Of a DNA stretch of 64,000 nt, positions 49,758 to 58,916 are shown piece after piece (the first letter of the stretch is position 1; each line of letters opens with the position of its first letter). A program made the position numbers and the translations under genes. The stretch comes from Acidimicrobiales bacterium. GTDB taxonomy: Bacteria > Actinomycetota > Acidimicrobiia > Acidimicrobiales > SHLQ01. The notes beneath the pieces were generated by a model. The model saw only the letters and a program-made list of their open reading frames with translations, had not been told where the DNA came from and did no database searches. The stretch covers positions 363,936 through 427,935 of the forward strand of contig JAHDCX010000002.1 of the NCBI GenBank assembly GCA_020629635.1, read 5' to 3'.

Positions 49758-50300
49758 ATGGGTCACAAGCACTCCAAGGACGAGATCCTTGCGTCCGCGC
49801 TCACCGCAGCGGTCGAGGACGGACTGAGTCAGCTCACCTTCGGACGCCTCGCCAAGCGACTGGGCATCAGCGATCGCACGATCGTCTACTACTTCCCGTC
49901 GAAGAACGATCTGATCAGCGAGGTCATCATGGCCATGGGGGCCGGACTTCAGGCCCAACTCGGACCCGTGCTGGCCGATCAGGCCACCGATCACCGCGAC
50001 ATCGTGGCACGCGCCTGGCCGGTCCTCGCCACGCCCGACTCGGATCGAATCTTCGCCCTCTTCTTCGAGGCGAACGGCCTCTCCGCGGTTGGCGTCGAAC
50101 CCTACGCCAGCCTCGTGCCATCACTCGTCGACGGATGGATTGCCTGGGTGGCAGAACTCCTCGAGGGAACTACCGCCGATCGACGTGCCGAAGCCGAGGC
50201 CGCGATCGCCCTCATCGACGGCCTCTTCCTCGTACGTCTTCTCTCCGGTCCACGGGCGGCAAATCGTGCGGCCCAACGACTCGGCGTTCTTCTACGCTGA
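49758..50300 (+). CDS. TetR-family transcription regulator
   Basis: 180 residues from ATG 49758. The N-terminal helix-turn-helix (GLSQLTFGRLAKRLGISDRTIVYYFPSK) with KNDLISEVI is typical of TetR proteins; the rest is an all-helical ligand domain. It is divergent from an epoxide-hydrolase-like gene and probably represses it and itself until a hydrophobic effector binds. Its end contains the -10 box of the sigma factor gene. Confidence 0.88.
   Translation: MGHKHSKDEILASALTAAVEDGLSQLTFGRLAKRLGISDRTIVYYFPSKNDLISEVIMAMGAGLQAQLGPVLADQATDHRDIVARAWPVLATPDSDRIFALFFEANGLSAVGVEPYASLVPSLVDGWIAWVAELLEGTTADRRAEAEAAIALIDGLFLVRLLSGPRAANRAAQRLGVLLR
50293..50298 (+). promoter_or_regulatory. Leaderless-type -10 box (TACGCT) for the sigma factor gene
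   Basis: TACGCT inside the 3' end of the TetR gene, 6 nt before GTG 50305. Confidence 0.5.
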
Positions 50301-50304
50301 CGTC

Positions 50305-50856
50305 GTGTTGCACGAATCCGACCGAGCCCGGATCGAGAAGCTCGCTGCGACGGTCTCCTCGAAGCAGTCCGCGGCGGAGCTCGACGAACTACTCGTGCTT
50401 GTGTCCCCACTCGTCGACCGCCAGACCGCCCGCTTCTTTCCCAACCCACTCGATGCCGAAGAAGCCTCCCAGGAGGTCTTGCTCGCCGTCAGCCGTCGAA
50501 TCGACTCGTTCGACGGACGATCGACCTTCACGACCTGGCTTCACCAGGTCACCACCAATACGTGCATCGACTGGTACCGCACGCTCCGCCGCCACATCAC
50601 CTCTGGCGAACCCCCTCCGACCCAGCCGACTCCCGGCTCGTCGCCGAGCGTGCTCGCTGGCGATCGACTCGACCTGTTGGACGCAGCCAGCTCGATGGAT
50701 GGACGTATCGTCGAGCCGGTCATGATGCGCGACCTTCTCGAGCTCGAATACCGCGAGATCGCCGCCCTGCTCGACGTTCCGGTCGGCACGGTGAAGTCAC
50801 GTATCCACGAGGGCCGAGGCGAGCTGAAGCGGTTGCTCTCCGCCGGGCGAACATGA
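50305..50856 (+). CDS. ECF-type sigma-70 family RNA polymerase sigma factor
   Basis: 183 residues from GTG 50305, chosen because a -10 box lies 6 nt upstream. Region 2 (DAEEASQEVLLAVSRRIDSF, TWLHQVTTNTCIDWYRTLRRH) and region 4 (LEYREIAALLDVPVGTVKSR) are present, joined by a Pro/Ser-rich linker. It lacks a long region 1 and 3, as in ECF sigma factors. No anti-sigma gene adjoins it; instead the stop overlaps a phosphoribosyltransferase gene. The target genes are unknown. Confidence 0.85.
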   Translation: MLHESDRARIEKLAATVSSKQSAAELDELLVLVSPLVDRQTARFFPNPLDAEEASQEVLLAVSRRIDSFDGRSTFTTWLHQVTTNTCIDWYRTLRRHITSGEPPPTQPTPGSSPSVLAGDRLDLLDAASSMDGRIVEPVMMRDLLELEYREIAALLDVPVGTVKSRIHEGRGELKRLLSAGRT

Positions 50857-51413
50857 GCGCCGGACCGATGGATCACCTGCGCTCCTGGCTGATCGACGAA
50901 CTGCGGCGCCGGTTTCCCTTGGTCAACGATCACCCCGACGTCGCCGGCGTGCTTCGCCAGCCGGACCTCCTCGCCGCACTGGGCCCCGCGCTTGCGGCGC
51001 CGTTCGTCGATCGTGGTGTTGACCTCGTCGTGGCACCAGAAGCCAGAGGTCCGATCGTCGGGGCGCTGACGGCGACCGCACTGGACGCGGGCCTCGTGCT
51101 CGCCCGCAAAGACGATCGGAATCACCCCGGCGCGGATGTGGTGATCGAGTCGGAGCCGACCTGGCGTGGGGGGTCGGAGACCTTTCAGCTTCGGAGCTTC
51201 GATCTCGAATCGGCGCGACCGCGACGCGCGTTGCTCGTCGACGACTGGATCACGACGGGCTCCTCGTTGCGGGCGGCGAAGCACGTTCTCGAAGCGCACG
51301 GCATCGTCGTGCTCGGCAGTTCGGTCCTGGTCAACAAAGCCGATCCGGCGGTACTCAGGGAACTCGGGGTCGACTGGCTGGTCACCTTCTCGGAGGTGAT
51401 GGGCGGCCGCTGA
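50853..51413 (+). CDS. Phosphoribosyltransferase-fold protein
   Basis: 186 residues from ATG 50853, which overlaps the sigma factor stop. RALLVDDWITTGSSLRAA is the PRPP-binding loop of type I phosphoribosyltransferases, with LVVAPEARGPIVGAL as the earlier beta-strand loop and KDDRNHPG as a flexible loop. It resembles adenine or xanthine phosphoribosyltransferases but may also be a regulator. The coupling with a sigma factor is unusual and could mean joint control of purine salvage. Confidence 0.82.
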   Translation: MSAGPMDHLRSWLIDELRRRFPLVNDHPDVAGVLRQPDLLAALGPALAAPFVDRGVDLVVAPEARGPIVGALTATALDAGLVLARKDDRNHPGADVVIESEPTWRGGSETFQLRSFDLESARPRRALLVDDWITTGSSLRAAKHVLEAHGIVVLGSSVLVNKADPAVLRELGVDWLVTFSEVMGGR

Positions 51414-51483
51414 GCTCCTCGTGAGTTTTGGGGTCTGACCCCAGCGCCACGGGATTCCCCAGGTCGATGTCACAGGGGGTTCG

Positions 51484-51489
51484 TAGCGT
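51484..51489 (+). promoter_or_regulatory. Leaderless-type -10 box (TAGCGT) for radA
   Basis: TAGCGT lies 6 nt before ATG 51496 with no ribosome site between. Confidence 0.6.
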
Positions 51490-51495
51490 CGTGTC

Positions 51496-52878
51496 ATGGC
51501 CAAGTCGAAGACCGTTTTCATCTGTGGGGATTGTGCCCACCAGGCCCCGAAGTGGGTGGGGCAGTGTCCTGACTGCGGTGCGTGGAACACCCACACCGAG
51601 GAGCGTGCCTCGTCCGCACCAACGACCGGAGTTCTGGGCGCGCCCCGTCAGCCTCCGATCCCCATCGGCGATGTCGTGCTCAGCGAGCATCCAGCGATCG
51701 CCACCGGCATCGGCGAGCTTGACCGCGTGCTTGGCGGAGGCGTCGTTGTCGGCTCGGTCGCGCTACTCGGCGGCGAACCCGGAATCGGCAAGTCCACGCT
51801 TCTGCTCCAAGCCGTCGCTGCACTCGCGCGGTCGGGTCGACGCTGTCTCTATGTGTCCGCCGAGGAGTCGGCGGCTCAGGTTCGCCTCCGTGCCGAGCGA
51901 CTCGATGCGGTGGTGGACGGTCTCTGGCTCCACGCCGAGACGTCACTTCCGTCGGTCATCGATGCCTGTCGAGACATCCGCCCCGACTTCGTGATCGTCG
52001 ACTCCATCCAGACGGTGCATGACCCCGAGCTCTCGTCTGCCCCAGGATCGGTCAGCCAGGTACGACACTGCGCCAATCGACTGGTCGCCGCAGCGAAGGA
52101 ACGTGCAATGTCAACCATTCTCGTGGGCCACGTCACCAAAGATGGCGGACTCGCCGGACCTCGCGTGCTCGAACATGTCGTCGACACCGTCCTTGCGTTC
52201 GAAGGGGACCGCCACCATGCGCTCCGTCTCCTCCGGGCGATGAAGCATCGATTTGGCGCCACCGACGAGCTCGGGGTGTTCGAGATGCGGGGGTCCGGGC
52301 TCGTCTCCGTCGACGATCCGAGCCGGCTCTTCCTCGCCGATCGACCCGACGGAGTCGCGGGCTCGGTCGTCGTGCCGACGTTGGATGGCCACCGGCCGCT
52401 GTTGGTCGAGATTCAAGCGCTCGTCGCCGGTTCGTCGATTCCCTCGCCGAGGCGATCAGCCCAAGGTCTCGACTCTGGACGGTTGTCGCTGATCCTTGCC
52501 GTGCTCGAACAACACGCCGAGCTCGACTTCGGGAAGGCGGATGTGTTCGCCTCGGCGGTCGGAGGTGTGAAGATCAACGAGCCGGGCGCCGACCTCGGGG
52601 TGGCGCTCGCCCTGACGTCGGCAGCGACCGGAACACCCCTGCCCCGAGGGCTGGTGGCCTGCGGGGAGATTGGGCTCGCCGGCGAGTTGCGCCAGACGGC
52701 GCAGATCGAGCGTCGCCTCGCCGAAGCGGCACGCGTCGGGTTCACCTCGGCCGTCATTCCTGCGGGAGCGCCTCCGATTCCTCAGGGGATCGTCGGCATT
52801 CGTGCCGAGACCGTCGCCGAGGCGATGCAGCTCATCCGTCTCGGGGTACCGACGCAGATTCGTCAACGATCCGCCTGA
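51496..52878 (+). CDS. radA: DNA repair protein RadA
   Basis: 460 residues. N-terminal zinc ribbon (CGDCAHQAPKWVGQCPDC), RecA-like ATPase with Walker A GGEPGIGKST and Walker B FVIVDSIQ, the RadA motif KHRFGATDELGVFEM (KNRFG in most), and a C-terminal Lon-like domain. RadA helps process recombination intermediates and branch migration. The length is normal. The gene appears to be leaderless and is followed by a hairpin. Confidence 0.94.
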   Translation: MAKSKTVFICGDCAHQAPKWVGQCPDCGAWNTHTEERASSAPTTGVLGAPRQPPIPIGDVVLSEHPAIATGIGELDRVLGGGVVVGSVALLGGEPGIGKSTLLLQAVAALARSGRRCLYVSAEESAAQVRLRAERLDAVVDGLWLHAETSLPSVIDACRDIRPDFVIVDSIQTVHDPELSSAPGSVSQVRHCANRLVAAAKERAMSTILVGHVTKDGGLAGPRVLEHVVDTVLAFEGDRHHALRLLRAMKHRFGATDELGVFEMRGSGLVSVDDPSRLFLADRPDGVAGSVVVPTLDGHRPLLVEIQALVAGSSIPSPRRSAQGLDSGRLSLILAVLEQHAELDFGKADVFASAVGGVKINEPGADLGVALALTSAATGTPLPRGLVACGEIGLAGELRQTAQIERRLAEAARVGFTSAVIPAGAPPIPQGIVGIRAETVAEAMQLIRLGVPTQIRQRSA

Positions 52879-52922
52879 GCGGACGCGCTTCGTCTCGGGG
52901 TTTGCCCTCATCCCGACACTCA

Positions 52923-52947
52923 GGGTTCTCCCCCCAGGGGAGGACCC
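52923..52947 (+). terminator. Terminator-like hairpin after radA
   Basis: GGGTTCTCCCC (52923-52933) pairs with GGGGAGGACCC (52937-52947) with one G-U pair and a 3-nt loop; the U-tract is absent. Confidence 0.45.
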
Positions 52948-53080
52948 GCTTGGGTCCATGGGCCACCCGCCAGGAGGACTCGACGACCAACCCACAGCCC
53001 GACGACGCAGCCACGCGGTTTCCCGACACTGAGTACAGGCGATTGCGCACTCGGCGGATCGACCAACGGGAGGAACCGTG

Positions 53081-53857
53081 ATGACCATGACCGCACCAGC
53101 TCCGACGGCCCCAGGATCGGCGCCGACGAGGCAGATCGCCGCTCGAACGGTCGGCGCGACCAAGATCTACGGCTCCGGCGACACCGAAGTCACCGCACTC
53201 GACTCCGTCGACGTCTCCTTCGCAAGCGGTGAGTTCACGGCCATCATGGGCCCGTCGGGCTCGGGGAAGTCGACGCTCATGCACAGCCTCGCCGGTCTCG
53301 ATCGGCTCACTTCCGGTCAGGTCTTCATCGGGGACACGGATCTTTCAGGTCTGAACGAACGAGATCTCACGTTGCTTCGCCGCACCGAGATCGGCTTCGT
53401 CTTCCAGGCGTTCAATCTCATCCCCACGCTGACCGCCGAGGAGAACATCACGCTGCCCCTCGACCTCGGCCGGGCGTCCCGCGACGAAGCGTGGATCGAT
53501 GCGGTGGTCAACGCCGTCGGTCTTCAGCAGCGTCTCGGCCACAAGCCAAACGAACTCTCGGGCGGGCAGCAGCAGCGAGTTGCCGTGGCTCGAGCGCTCG
53601 CGTCACGTCCCGCCGTTGTTTTCGCTGACGAACCCACCGGAAACCTGGACTCGACCACCGGCGCCGAGATCCTCTCGTTCATGCGTCGTGCGGTGAACGA
53701 ATATGGCCAGACCACGGTGATGGTCACCCACGACCCGGTCGCGGCGTCTTACGCCGACCGGGTGCTCTTCCTCGCAGACGGACGAATTGTCTCCGAGCTC
53801 GCCAACCCCGACGCAGACGCCATCCTCGCCCACCTCCGTGCGGCGACGAACAGCTGA
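53081..53857 (+). CDS. MacB/LolD-type ABC ATPase
   Basis: 258 residues from ATG 53081 (GTG 53078 directly upstream is also possible; GGGAGGA precedes both). Walker A GPSGSGKST, the LolD-family FVFQAFNLIPTLTAEENI, signature LSGGQQQRV, Walker B VVFADEPTGNLD and H-loop VTHDPVAA. It powers an FtsX-type permease encoded 10 nt later. Such pairs export lipoproteins, peptides or drugs, or act mechanically on periplasmic enzymes. Confidence 0.93.
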   Translation: MTMTAPAPTAPGSAPTRQIAARTVGATKIYGSGDTEVTALDSVDVSFASGEFTAIMGPSGSGKSTLMHSLAGLDRLTSGQVFIGDTDLSGLNERDLTLLRRTEIGFVFQAFNLIPTLTAEENITLPLDLGRASRDEAWIDAVVNAVGLQQRLGHKPNELSGGQQQRVAVARALASRPAVVFADEPTGNLDSTTGAEILSFMRRAVNEYGQTTVMVTHDPVAASYADRVLFLADGRIVSELANPDADAILAHLRAATNS

Positions 53858-53867
53858 GGCGGCCGTC

Positions 53868-56417
53868 ATGTGGAACATCACCCGCAAGAACGTGGCCGCG
53901 AACAAGGTTCGCCTGGCCCTCACCGCGCTGGCCATCGTGCTCGGTGTCGGATTCATCTCCGCAGCAAACATCCTCTCGGATGGACTGCAGGACAGCTTTG
54001 GAAGTCTCGCCGCCGAGATCGTCGATGGCACCGACATCGAGATCCGGCCCGATGCCGACGTCCCAATCACCGACGAACAGATTGCGACCGTCGAGGCCAT
54101 CGATGGCGTCCGCGTCGCGGAGGGCGAGATCGGAGCCTGGGACAACACCGTGCTTCCGATCCGAGACGACGGCTCGGTCCTCACCAAGAACGGACCGCCC
54201 GTGCTCGCGTTCGGCTGGACGGTCGACAACCAGCTCAATCCGAGCGCGATCGAGCAGGGACGTGCACCGGAAGGCCCGGGCGAATGGGTCGTCGACATGA
54301 CCACCGCCGCCGACGAAGGCTTCGTGATCGGGGAGACGTACGAGATCATCGTGCCCACGACCGACGGACGGACGAGCGCAGAGCTTGTCGGCACCTTCCG
54401 ATTCGGCGAGGACAACACCCTCAACGGCGCAACCCTCCTCGCATTCGACAAAGACGTCGCACTGACCCTGTTCCAGGAGAACGAGTTCGATGCGATTGTC
54501 GTTGCATCCGACGGCACTCGCGACGTCGTCGACATCAGAACCGATATTGAGGCTGCCCTGGGTGACGACTACGAGACCTTGGACACCGCCGATCTGAATG
54601 CCGAGCAGCGCGCAGACTTCAACGCGTTCGTCGGCATCTTTGCGTGGGTCCTCCGGTCGTTCGCGATCATCGCCTTGTTCGTGTCGATCTTCATCATTGC
54701 GAACACGTTCAACATCGTGATGAGTCAACGGGTCCGCGAGCTCGGACTCCTCCGAGCCGTCGGCGCTACTCCCAAACAAGTCCGACGGGCTGTGCTGGCT
54801 GAGGCGCTCGTCGTCGGAGCGATCGCGTCGGCGATCGGACTCGTCGTCGGTCTCGGGCTCGCCTTCGGGATGGAGGCCGCACTCAACGCGATCGGCGCGA
54901 GCCTCCCGGACTTCGACAAGCCGCTGTCGCTCTCGACTGCGCTCATCGGATTCGGTGTCGGAATCGGCGTGACGATGCTGTCGGCCTGGGCTCCCGCCCG
55001 TCGGGCAGGACGCACCTCGCCGATCACCGCAATCGCCGGACATGCCGAGACCGGCGACGCCGGACGACGCAGCATCATCTTCGGCGCCGTGCTGACCCTT
55101 CTCGGCGCGATCGCCACGGGCGTCGCGCTCTTCGGCGGGATCGACTCAACGGCACTGTTGCTGACGCTCCTGGGCCTCGGCGCGGCGGTGATCTTCATCG
55201 GCATCACGTTGCTCAGCCCAACTGTCGCCGGTCCGATCTCCCGCACGCTCGCACGGCCCGTGGCGCTGATCCACAAGACACCGGGTCGACTCGCCGGAGA
55301 GAACGCGGCCCGCAACCCGAAACGAACGGCGACCACCGCCGCCGCATTGATGATCGGCCTGTCGCTCGTGTCGATGGCGTTCGTCGTCGGTCAGACCCTG
55401 AAGTCCGACCTCAACGAGCTCCTCGAGTCGACCGTGCGTGCCGACTACGCCGCCTTCGCCTCGACCGAGTCGGGGTCGGTGCCACAGGCGACGCTGACGG
55501 CGTTGCAGGAGAGCGACGAGCTCAGCAACGTGACTGGCTTGCGCTACTGGGGAACCTTCGCCGAGTCCAATGACCCGCTTCTCGAAGATCCGGAAGTGTG
55601 GTTTGAGGTCGGGAACATGCCAGCCGACCGGATCGACGTCCTCTTCGACCTCGACCTGACATCGGGTACCTGGACCGACATCGACGACAACGCCATTGCG
55701 ATGCGCCAGTCGGTCGCCGACGAGCTCGGCGTCAGCCTGGGCGACACGATCGAGATCGGCACGGACAACGACGAGATGGCGACGGTCGAGATCGTGGCCG
55801 TCTTCGAGGACGGCTCGATCTTCAGCGGCATCATCGTGAACGACGCCGTGTACGAGGCGATCAGCGACCAGGTCAACCCAGACTGGATCGCGGCGAACGT
55901 CGCAGAGGGCTTCACAACCGAGCAGGCCGATGCGGTCATCGATCAGATCGAGGTCGACTTCCCCCAGGTGATCATGCAATCCGCAGCGGACTACCGGGAG
56001 GAGATCAGCGGTCAGGTGGACTTCTTGTTGCAGCTGCTCAGCGGATTCCTCGGGTTGGCGATCCTCATTGCCTTCATCGGCATCGTGAACACCATGGCGC
56101 TCTCGATCTTCGAGCGGACCCGCGAGCTGGGCCTTCTGCGTGCGGTCGGCATGACTCGATCGCAAATGCAGCGCATGGTGCGGTGGGAAGCCGCAATCGT
56201 CTCGATGGTCGGCGCCTTGTTGGGAGCGGTCGTCGGGGTCATCTTCGGTGTCCTCGTCGTGGTCGCCACGCCCGCCGAGATTCTCGACAACCTCACCGTG
56301 CCGTGGCTGTCACTCGCGGTGCTTGTTGGTGTCGCCGCTATCGCTGGACTGATCGCCGGGTTCCTCCCCGCCCGTCGCGCCGGACGCCTCAACGTCCTGG
56401 ACGCGATCAGCCAGTAG
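53868..56417 (+). CDS. FtsX-like ABC permease with two FtsX domains
   Basis: 849 residues from ATG 53868. An N-terminal helix (NKVRLALTALAIVLGVGFIS), a large extracytoplasmic domain (about 45-260), an FtsX helical block (about 260-420 with RELGLLRAVGATPKQVRRAV), more helices, a second extracytoplasmic domain (about 530-720) and a C-terminal FtsX block (RELGLLRAVGMTRSQMQRMV). The duplicated RELGLLRAVG coupling motif shows that the protein consists of two half-permeases in one chain, so one copy suffices. It works with the preceding ATPase. Confidence 0.92.
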   Translation: MWNITRKNVAANKVRLALTALAIVLGVGFISAANILSDGLQDSFGSLAAEIVDGTDIEIRPDADVPITDEQIATVEAIDGVRVAEGEIGAWDNTVLPIRDDGSVLTKNGPPVLAFGWTVDNQLNPSAIEQGRAPEGPGEWVVDMTTAADEGFVIGETYEIIVPTTDGRTSAELVGTFRFGEDNTLNGATLLAFDKDVALTLFQENEFDAIVVASDGTRDVVDIRTDIEAALGDDYETLDTADLNAEQRADFNAFVGIFAWVLRSFAIIALFVSIFIIANTFNIVMSQRVRELGLLRAVGATPKQVRRAVLAEALVVGAIASAIGLVVGLGLAFGMEAALNAIGASLPDFDKPLSLSTALIGFGVGIGVTMLSAWAPARRAGRTSPITAIAGHAETGDAGRRSIIFGAVLTLLGAIATGVALFGGIDSTALLLTLLGLGAAVIFIGITLLSPTVAGPISRTLARPVALIHKTPGRLAGENAARNPKRTATTAAALMIGLSLVSMAFVVGQTLKSDLNELLESTVRADYAAFASTESGSVPQATLTALQESDELSNVTGLRYWGTFAESNDPLLEDPEVWFEVGNMPADRIDVLFDLDLTSGTWTDIDDNAIAMRQSVADELGVSLGDTIEIGTDNDEMATVEIVAVFEDGSIFSGIIVNDAVYEAISDQVNPDWIAANVAEGFTTEQADAVIDQIEVDFPQVIMQSAADYREEISGQVDFLLQLLSGFLGLAILIAFIGIVNTMALSIFERTRELGLLRAVGMTRSQMQRMVRWEAAIVSMVGALLGAVVGVIFGVLVVVATPAEILDNLTVPWLSLAVLVGVAAIAGLIAGFLPARRAGRLNVLDAISQ

Positions 56418-56420
56418 CGC

Positions 56421-56467
56421 TTCTGTGGACCGGTAGCCCCTCCAGCCGGGGCTGTCGGTCCACAGAA
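56421..56467. terminator. Long hairpin after the FtsX-like gene
   Basis: The arms 56421-56440 and 56448-56467 are complementary over 20 positions except for a small internal mismatch near 56453, with a 7-nt loop; the stem is extremely GC-rich. It lies between the permease stop and the GNAT promoter and is a likely terminator, with no U-tract. Confidence 0.6.
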
Positions 56468-56472
56468 CGCCT

Positions 56473-56478
56473 TAGGCT
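56473..56478 (+). promoter_or_regulatory. Leaderless-type -10 box (TAGGCT) for the GNAT gene
   Basis: TAGGCT, 7 nt before ATG 56486; the region normally holding a -35 box lies in the terminator hairpin. Confidence 0.5.
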
Positions 56479-56485
56479 GCGGCGA

Positions 56486-56983
56486 ATGCGCGACTACGAC
56501 GCTTCCGATGCCGCCGCAGTGCTCGAACTCAACGCAGCCTGCCAACCCGAGGTTGGTCCGATGGACGGCGCCAAGCTCGACCTTCTGGTCGCCGCGGCGC
56601 CGTTCTTTCGCGTCGTGACCGACGAAGCGGGATTGCTCGGGTTCGTTGTCGGCCTCGACGAGACGTCGACCACGTATCAGAGCCCGAACTATTGGTGGTT
56701 TCACGACCGTCACGACACCTTCGCCTACGTCGATCGCATCGCAATTGCCGAACGAGGCCGGGGTCAGGGTCTCGGGCAGGCGTTCTATCGAGCGTTCGAG
56801 ACCTGGGCGATCGAGGCGAACAAGTCGGTGCTCACCGCAGAGGTCAACACCATTCCCGACAACCCGGCCTCACATCGATTCCACGAACGATTTGGTTTCT
56901 CGGGCGTCGAGCGCCGACGGCCGTACGGGCCCGACGAAGAAGTCCTCATGTACGAGCGCGATCTGCCCGCAGATTCAGCGTGA
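56486..56983 (+). CDS. GNAT-family N-acetyltransferase
   Basis: 165 residues from ATG 56486. The acetyl-CoA loop AIAERGRGQGLGQAFYRAF (Q/RxxGxG/A type), the preceding beta-4 FAYVDRIAI and a C-terminal NPASHRFHERFGFSGVERR mark the GNAT fold. The acceptor amine is unknown. Its end overlaps the 3' end of the convergent Crp gene by 9 nt. Confidence 0.87.
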   Translation: MRDYDASDAAAVLELNAACQPEVGPMDGAKLDLLVAAAPFFRVVTDEAGLLGFVVGLDETSTTYQSPNYWWFHDRHDTFAYVDRIAIAERGRGQGLGQAFYRAFETWAIEANKSVLTAEVNTIPDNPASHRFHERFGFSGVERRRPYGPDEEVLMYERDLPADSA

Positions 56984-57634
56984 GCGGATCTCGAGCTGTT
57001 TGCGGTTCGTGATCGTGTAGCGGCGATCGGTCTGCGTGAGCCAGCCGAGCCGGATGAAGGCCGAGATGGCCTTGTTCACTCGTTCGCGGCTGGCGCCGAC
57101 CATGCCCGACAGTTCTTCCTGGGTGATCGGCAGGGTGAACTCGTCCTCCTCGCCGGCCAGCTCGAGCAGGCGCTTGGCCGTGCGGCCCGTCACGTCGAGG
57201 AAGACCGAGTCGGCGAGTGCCTCGTCCATCGACCGGAGCCGACGCGCCAACATGTCGACGACGCGCCACAACAGCTCTGGATGCTGCTCGTAGGTTTCGC
57301 GGACCGGGGGATAGGGGATCTCCGCGACGCGGCTCGGTTCGAGAGCCCGAGCCTCGGCGGATCGCCCGAGACCATCGAACAACCCCATCTCGCCGAAGAG
57401 GTCGCCATCCTCCATGAGGGCGACCACTGACTCGCGTCCGTCGATCGACTTGTTGGCGATCGCGATTCGGCCCGACATCACGATGTAGAGCGCGTCGGGC
57501 TCTTGCCCCTCGTTGAAGAGCACGTCTCCCCGCCAGAGAGACTTTTCGACGGCGGACTCGGCGAGCGATGAGATGACGTCGGGGTCGACGTCTCGAAAGA
57601 GATCGACCGAGGACAGAAGTGATGCATCAACCAT
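56975..57634 (-). CDS. Crp/Fnr-family transcription regulator
   Basis: 219 residues from ATG 57634; a longer upstream frame overlaps ispDF antisense. The N-terminal cyclic-nucleotide domain has GDLFGEMGLFDGLGRSAEA, where the Glu and Arg-Ser are the cAMP phosphate-binding residues of Crp. The C-terminal winged helix (ITQEELSGMVGASRERVNKAI) matches the Crp recognition helix. It resembles the global Crp/GlxR regulators of actinobacteria. It is divergent from ispDF with 21 nt between start codons. Confidence 0.9.
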   Translation of the reverse strand: MVDASLLSSVDLFRDVDPDVISSLAESAVEKSLWRGDVLFNEGQEPDALYIVMSGRIAIANKSIDGRESVVALMEDGDLFGEMGLFDGLGRSAEARALEPSRVAEIPYPPVRETYEQHPELLWRVVDMLARRLRSMDEALADSVFLDVTGRTAKRLLELAGEEDEFTLPITQEELSGMVGASRERVNKAISAFIRLGWLTQTDRRYTITNRKQLEIRSR

Positions 57635-57655
57635 GACATCGGCGATGATAGTGAC

Positions 57656-58825
57656 ATGAGCCACTCGACTGGAGACTCGGCGCTTTCCGAGCGCGTTGCG
57701 GCCGTGATCGTGGCCGGCGGATCGGGTCATCGTTTCGGGTCCCGGAAGCAGTTTGCGGCGCTTCGCGGACGCTCGGTACTCCAACATGCGATCGATGCTG
57801 CGGCCGAGGTGGCGGATCAGATCGTGGTCGTCGTCCCGGCCGACGTGGTGGACGAGACGCGGTCGTCGATTCGGGCGGAGTGTCCGACCGAGGTCGTGCC
57901 GGGAGGCGAGACGAGATCTGCGTCGGTTCGGGCCGGGTTACGCCTGGCGGCGGACTCGACCTACGTCTTCGTCCACGACGGCGCGCGGCCTCTCGCCACC
58001 GAGGCCCTCTTTCGTCGCGTGCTCGACGCCCTACGCGCTGGCGCTGCTGGTGCCATCCCTGCCGTGGCCGTTGCGGACACGATCCGGGAGATCGACGCGT
58101 CCGCAGCCCCGCTCGACCGGTCGTCGCTGCGAGCGGTGCAGACGCCGCAGGGTTTTCGCACCTCGGTGCTGCGTGCCGCGCACGAGTCCGAGGCTGAGGC
58201 GTCCGACGACGCAACACTGGTCGCCGCCCTCGGAGAGACCGTCGAGCTCGTGGACGGCGAGACCACCAATCGCAAGATCACCGACCCCGAGGATCTCGCC
58301 ATCGCCCGCGCCATCCTCGATTCCATGGACTCCGACCCCACGAACCCCGAGCTTCGAATCGGCCAGGGTTTCGACATCCATCCGTTCTCCGAAGACGCCG
58401 ACCGTCCGATGGTGCTCGGCGGGGTCACCTTCGCCGACGCTGGTCCGGGACTTGCGGGGCACTCCGATGCAGACGTGATCGCCCACGCGGTCACCGACGC
58501 CCTGCTCGGCGCGTGCGGCATGGGCGACATCGGCCAACACTTTCCCGACACCGATCCGGCGCTCGCCGGCGCCGACAGCATCGAGCTGCTCCGGCGAGCG
58601 GTTGCGGACATTCGCGCCGCGGGATGGTCGCCGCTCAATGCCGATTGCTCGGTCGTGCTCGATCGTCCAAAGCTCGCCCCCCGTCGGTCCGAGATGCAGG
58701 AGCGACTCTCCGAAGCGGTGGGCGCGCCCGTGACCGTGAAGGGCAAGCGTCCCGAAGGGATTGGCGCGCTTGGTCGGCACGAGGGCATTGCCTGCTGGGC
58801 CTCGGCGCTCGTCCGGCGAACCTGA
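57656..58825 (+). CDS. ispDF: Bifunctional IspD-IspF enzyme of the MEP isoprenoid pathway
   Basis: 389 residues. Residues about 10-220 are IspD (2-C-methyl-D-erythritol 4-phosphate cytidylyltransferase) with AAVIVAGGSGHRFGSRKQF and the later FVHDGARPLAT. Residues about 230-389 are IspF (2-C-methyl-D-erythritol 2,4-cyclodiphosphate synthase) with metal ligands in IGQGFDIHPF, then AGHSDADVIAHAVTDALLGA and DNTDCSV-like NADCSVVLDRPK. The fused form makes two non-consecutive steps of isoprenoid precursor synthesis. It is a single intact gene and likely essential. Confidence 0.94.
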   Translation: MSHSTGDSALSERVAAVIVAGGSGHRFGSRKQFAALRGRSVLQHAIDAAAEVADQIVVVVPADVVDETRSSIRAECPTEVVPGGETRSASVRAGLRLAADSTYVFVHDGARPLATEALFRRVLDALRAGAAGAIPAVAVADTIREIDASAAPLDRSSLRAVQTPQGFRTSVLRAAHESEAEASDDATLVAALGETVELVDGETTNRKITDPEDLAIARAILDSMDSDPTNPELRIGQGFDIHPFSEDADRPMVLGGVTFADAGPGLAGHSDADVIAHAVTDALLGACGMGDIGQHFPDTDPALAGADSIELLRRAVADIRAAGWSPLNADCSVVLDRPKLAPRRSEMQERLSEAVGAPVTVKGKRPEGIGALGRHEGIACWASALVRRT

Positions 58826-58916
58826 CACGTGACCAAGGACCAGAGGCCACATTGTTGCGTTCCGGAGTACGTCGGTAGCGTTGTGACGCTCTCCAAAGGG
58901 AAGTGAGTTGGACGCA

